Below are positions 5,856 to 6,129 of a stretch of 6,129 bases of DNA, piece by piece. The position numbers and the translations under genes were made by a program. This DNA is from Chloroflexia bacterium. GTDB lineage: Bacteria > Chloroflexota > Chloroflexia > Thermomicrobiales > UBA6265. The notes below the pieces were generated by a model that searched no databases, was not told the DNA's origin, and saw only the letters and a program-made list of their open reading frames with translations. Position 1 is the first letter of the stretch, and every line of letters starts with the position of its first letter. The stretch covers positions 1 to 6,129 of the forward strand of contig JACCUV010000321.1 in NCBI GenBank assembly GCA_013698495.1, read 5' to 3'.

Positions 5856-6129
5856 CTATCGTGGGGTGAGGACGAAGACGGGGACTTCGCGGCTGACCTG
5901 GTCCTGATAGTCGCCAAAGAATGGAAAGGCGGCGACGATCTCGGTCCAGGCGGTGGCGCGGTCTTCGCCTTCGAGGACGGTGGCGCGGGCCTCGACCGGG
6001 CCATCGCCAAGCTCGTAGCTGATGTCGGGATTGGCGACGAGGTTGTGATACCAGGCAGGGTGCTTTTCGCTGCCAGAGGCGGAACCGACAATGTAAATGC
6101 GATCTTTTTGCTGGAGGTGGACAAGCGGG
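5856..6129 (-). CDS. Deazaflavin (F420)-dependent nitroreductase-family protein, C-terminal part
   Basis: Ninety C-terminal residues are visible; the start lies beyond the right edge. The frame reads from base 6128 downward and ends with TAG at 5858-5856. KHPAWYHNLVANPDISYEL (22-40 of the fragment) is the hallmark of the DUF385/Ddn-like split-barrel family, followed by the usual VEARATVLEGEDRATAW (45-61) and the end EVPVFVLTPR (81-90). Characterised members use cofactor F420H2 to reduce nitro compounds, quinones or enones, and many family members are uncharacterised. The gene converges on the MATE gene, with 39 bp between the two stop codons. Family membership is firm. Cofactor use here is inferred from the family, since the N-terminal cofactor-binding part is not visible. 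Confidence 0.88.
   Translation of the reverse strand, partial: PLVHLQQKDRIYIVGSASGSEKHPAWYHNLVANPDISYELGDGPVEARATVLEGEDRATAWTEIVAAFPFFGDYQDQVSREVPVFVLTPR

Noticed and set aside
5804..6124. 106-codon minus-strand open frame over the right end
   Set aside because: It is Ser/Pro-rich and out of frame with the clear nitroreductase-family sequence on the same strand.

Overview
The window is G+C-rich and gene-dense. It looks like a piece of a free-living bacterial chromosome, most likely Chloroflexota (Thermomicrobia-like) or a related high-GC lineage. Three things point that way: the ABC exporter tail with its NTYFRHQS motif, a deazaflavin (F420)-type nitroreductase fragment, and intergenic repeats built on TCATTCTGA...GAAGAATC and GATTCCTCCTTCG...AATGACA, a style I associate with those genomes. 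This assignment is inference and only moderately firm.

Layout from left to right: the 3' part of an ABC exporter ATPase (+, cut by the left edge, ends 668); an intergenic stretch of about 230 bp holding a repeat element with inverted ends; three minus-strand genes read right to left, namely a GNAT-type acetyltransferase (4132-3320), a 14-segment MFS transporter (3170-1752) and an alpha/beta hydrolase (1689-898); a 265-bp divergent region; a MATE-family multidrug exporter (+, 4398-5816); and the C-terminal part of a convergent F420-dependent nitroreductase-family protein (-, cut by the right edge). A second, shorter copy of the repeat lies between the acetyltransferase and the MFS gene and nearly touches the MFS start codon.

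Three unrelated exporter families (ABC, MFS, MATE) lie within 6 kb, beside an acetyltransferase, a hydrolase and a nitroreductase-family enzyme. A role in exporting and modifying small toxic compounds is a reasonable guess, but no substrate can be read from the sequence. The MFS and hydrolase genes are close enough (62 bp) to be co-transcribed.

I found no tRNA, rRNA, CRISPR array, phage gene or transposase. The catalytic genes belong to known families. The least explained material is intergenic: the two related repeat elements, an 8-bp hairpin after the acetyltransferase gene, and overlapping hairpins in the MATE leader.
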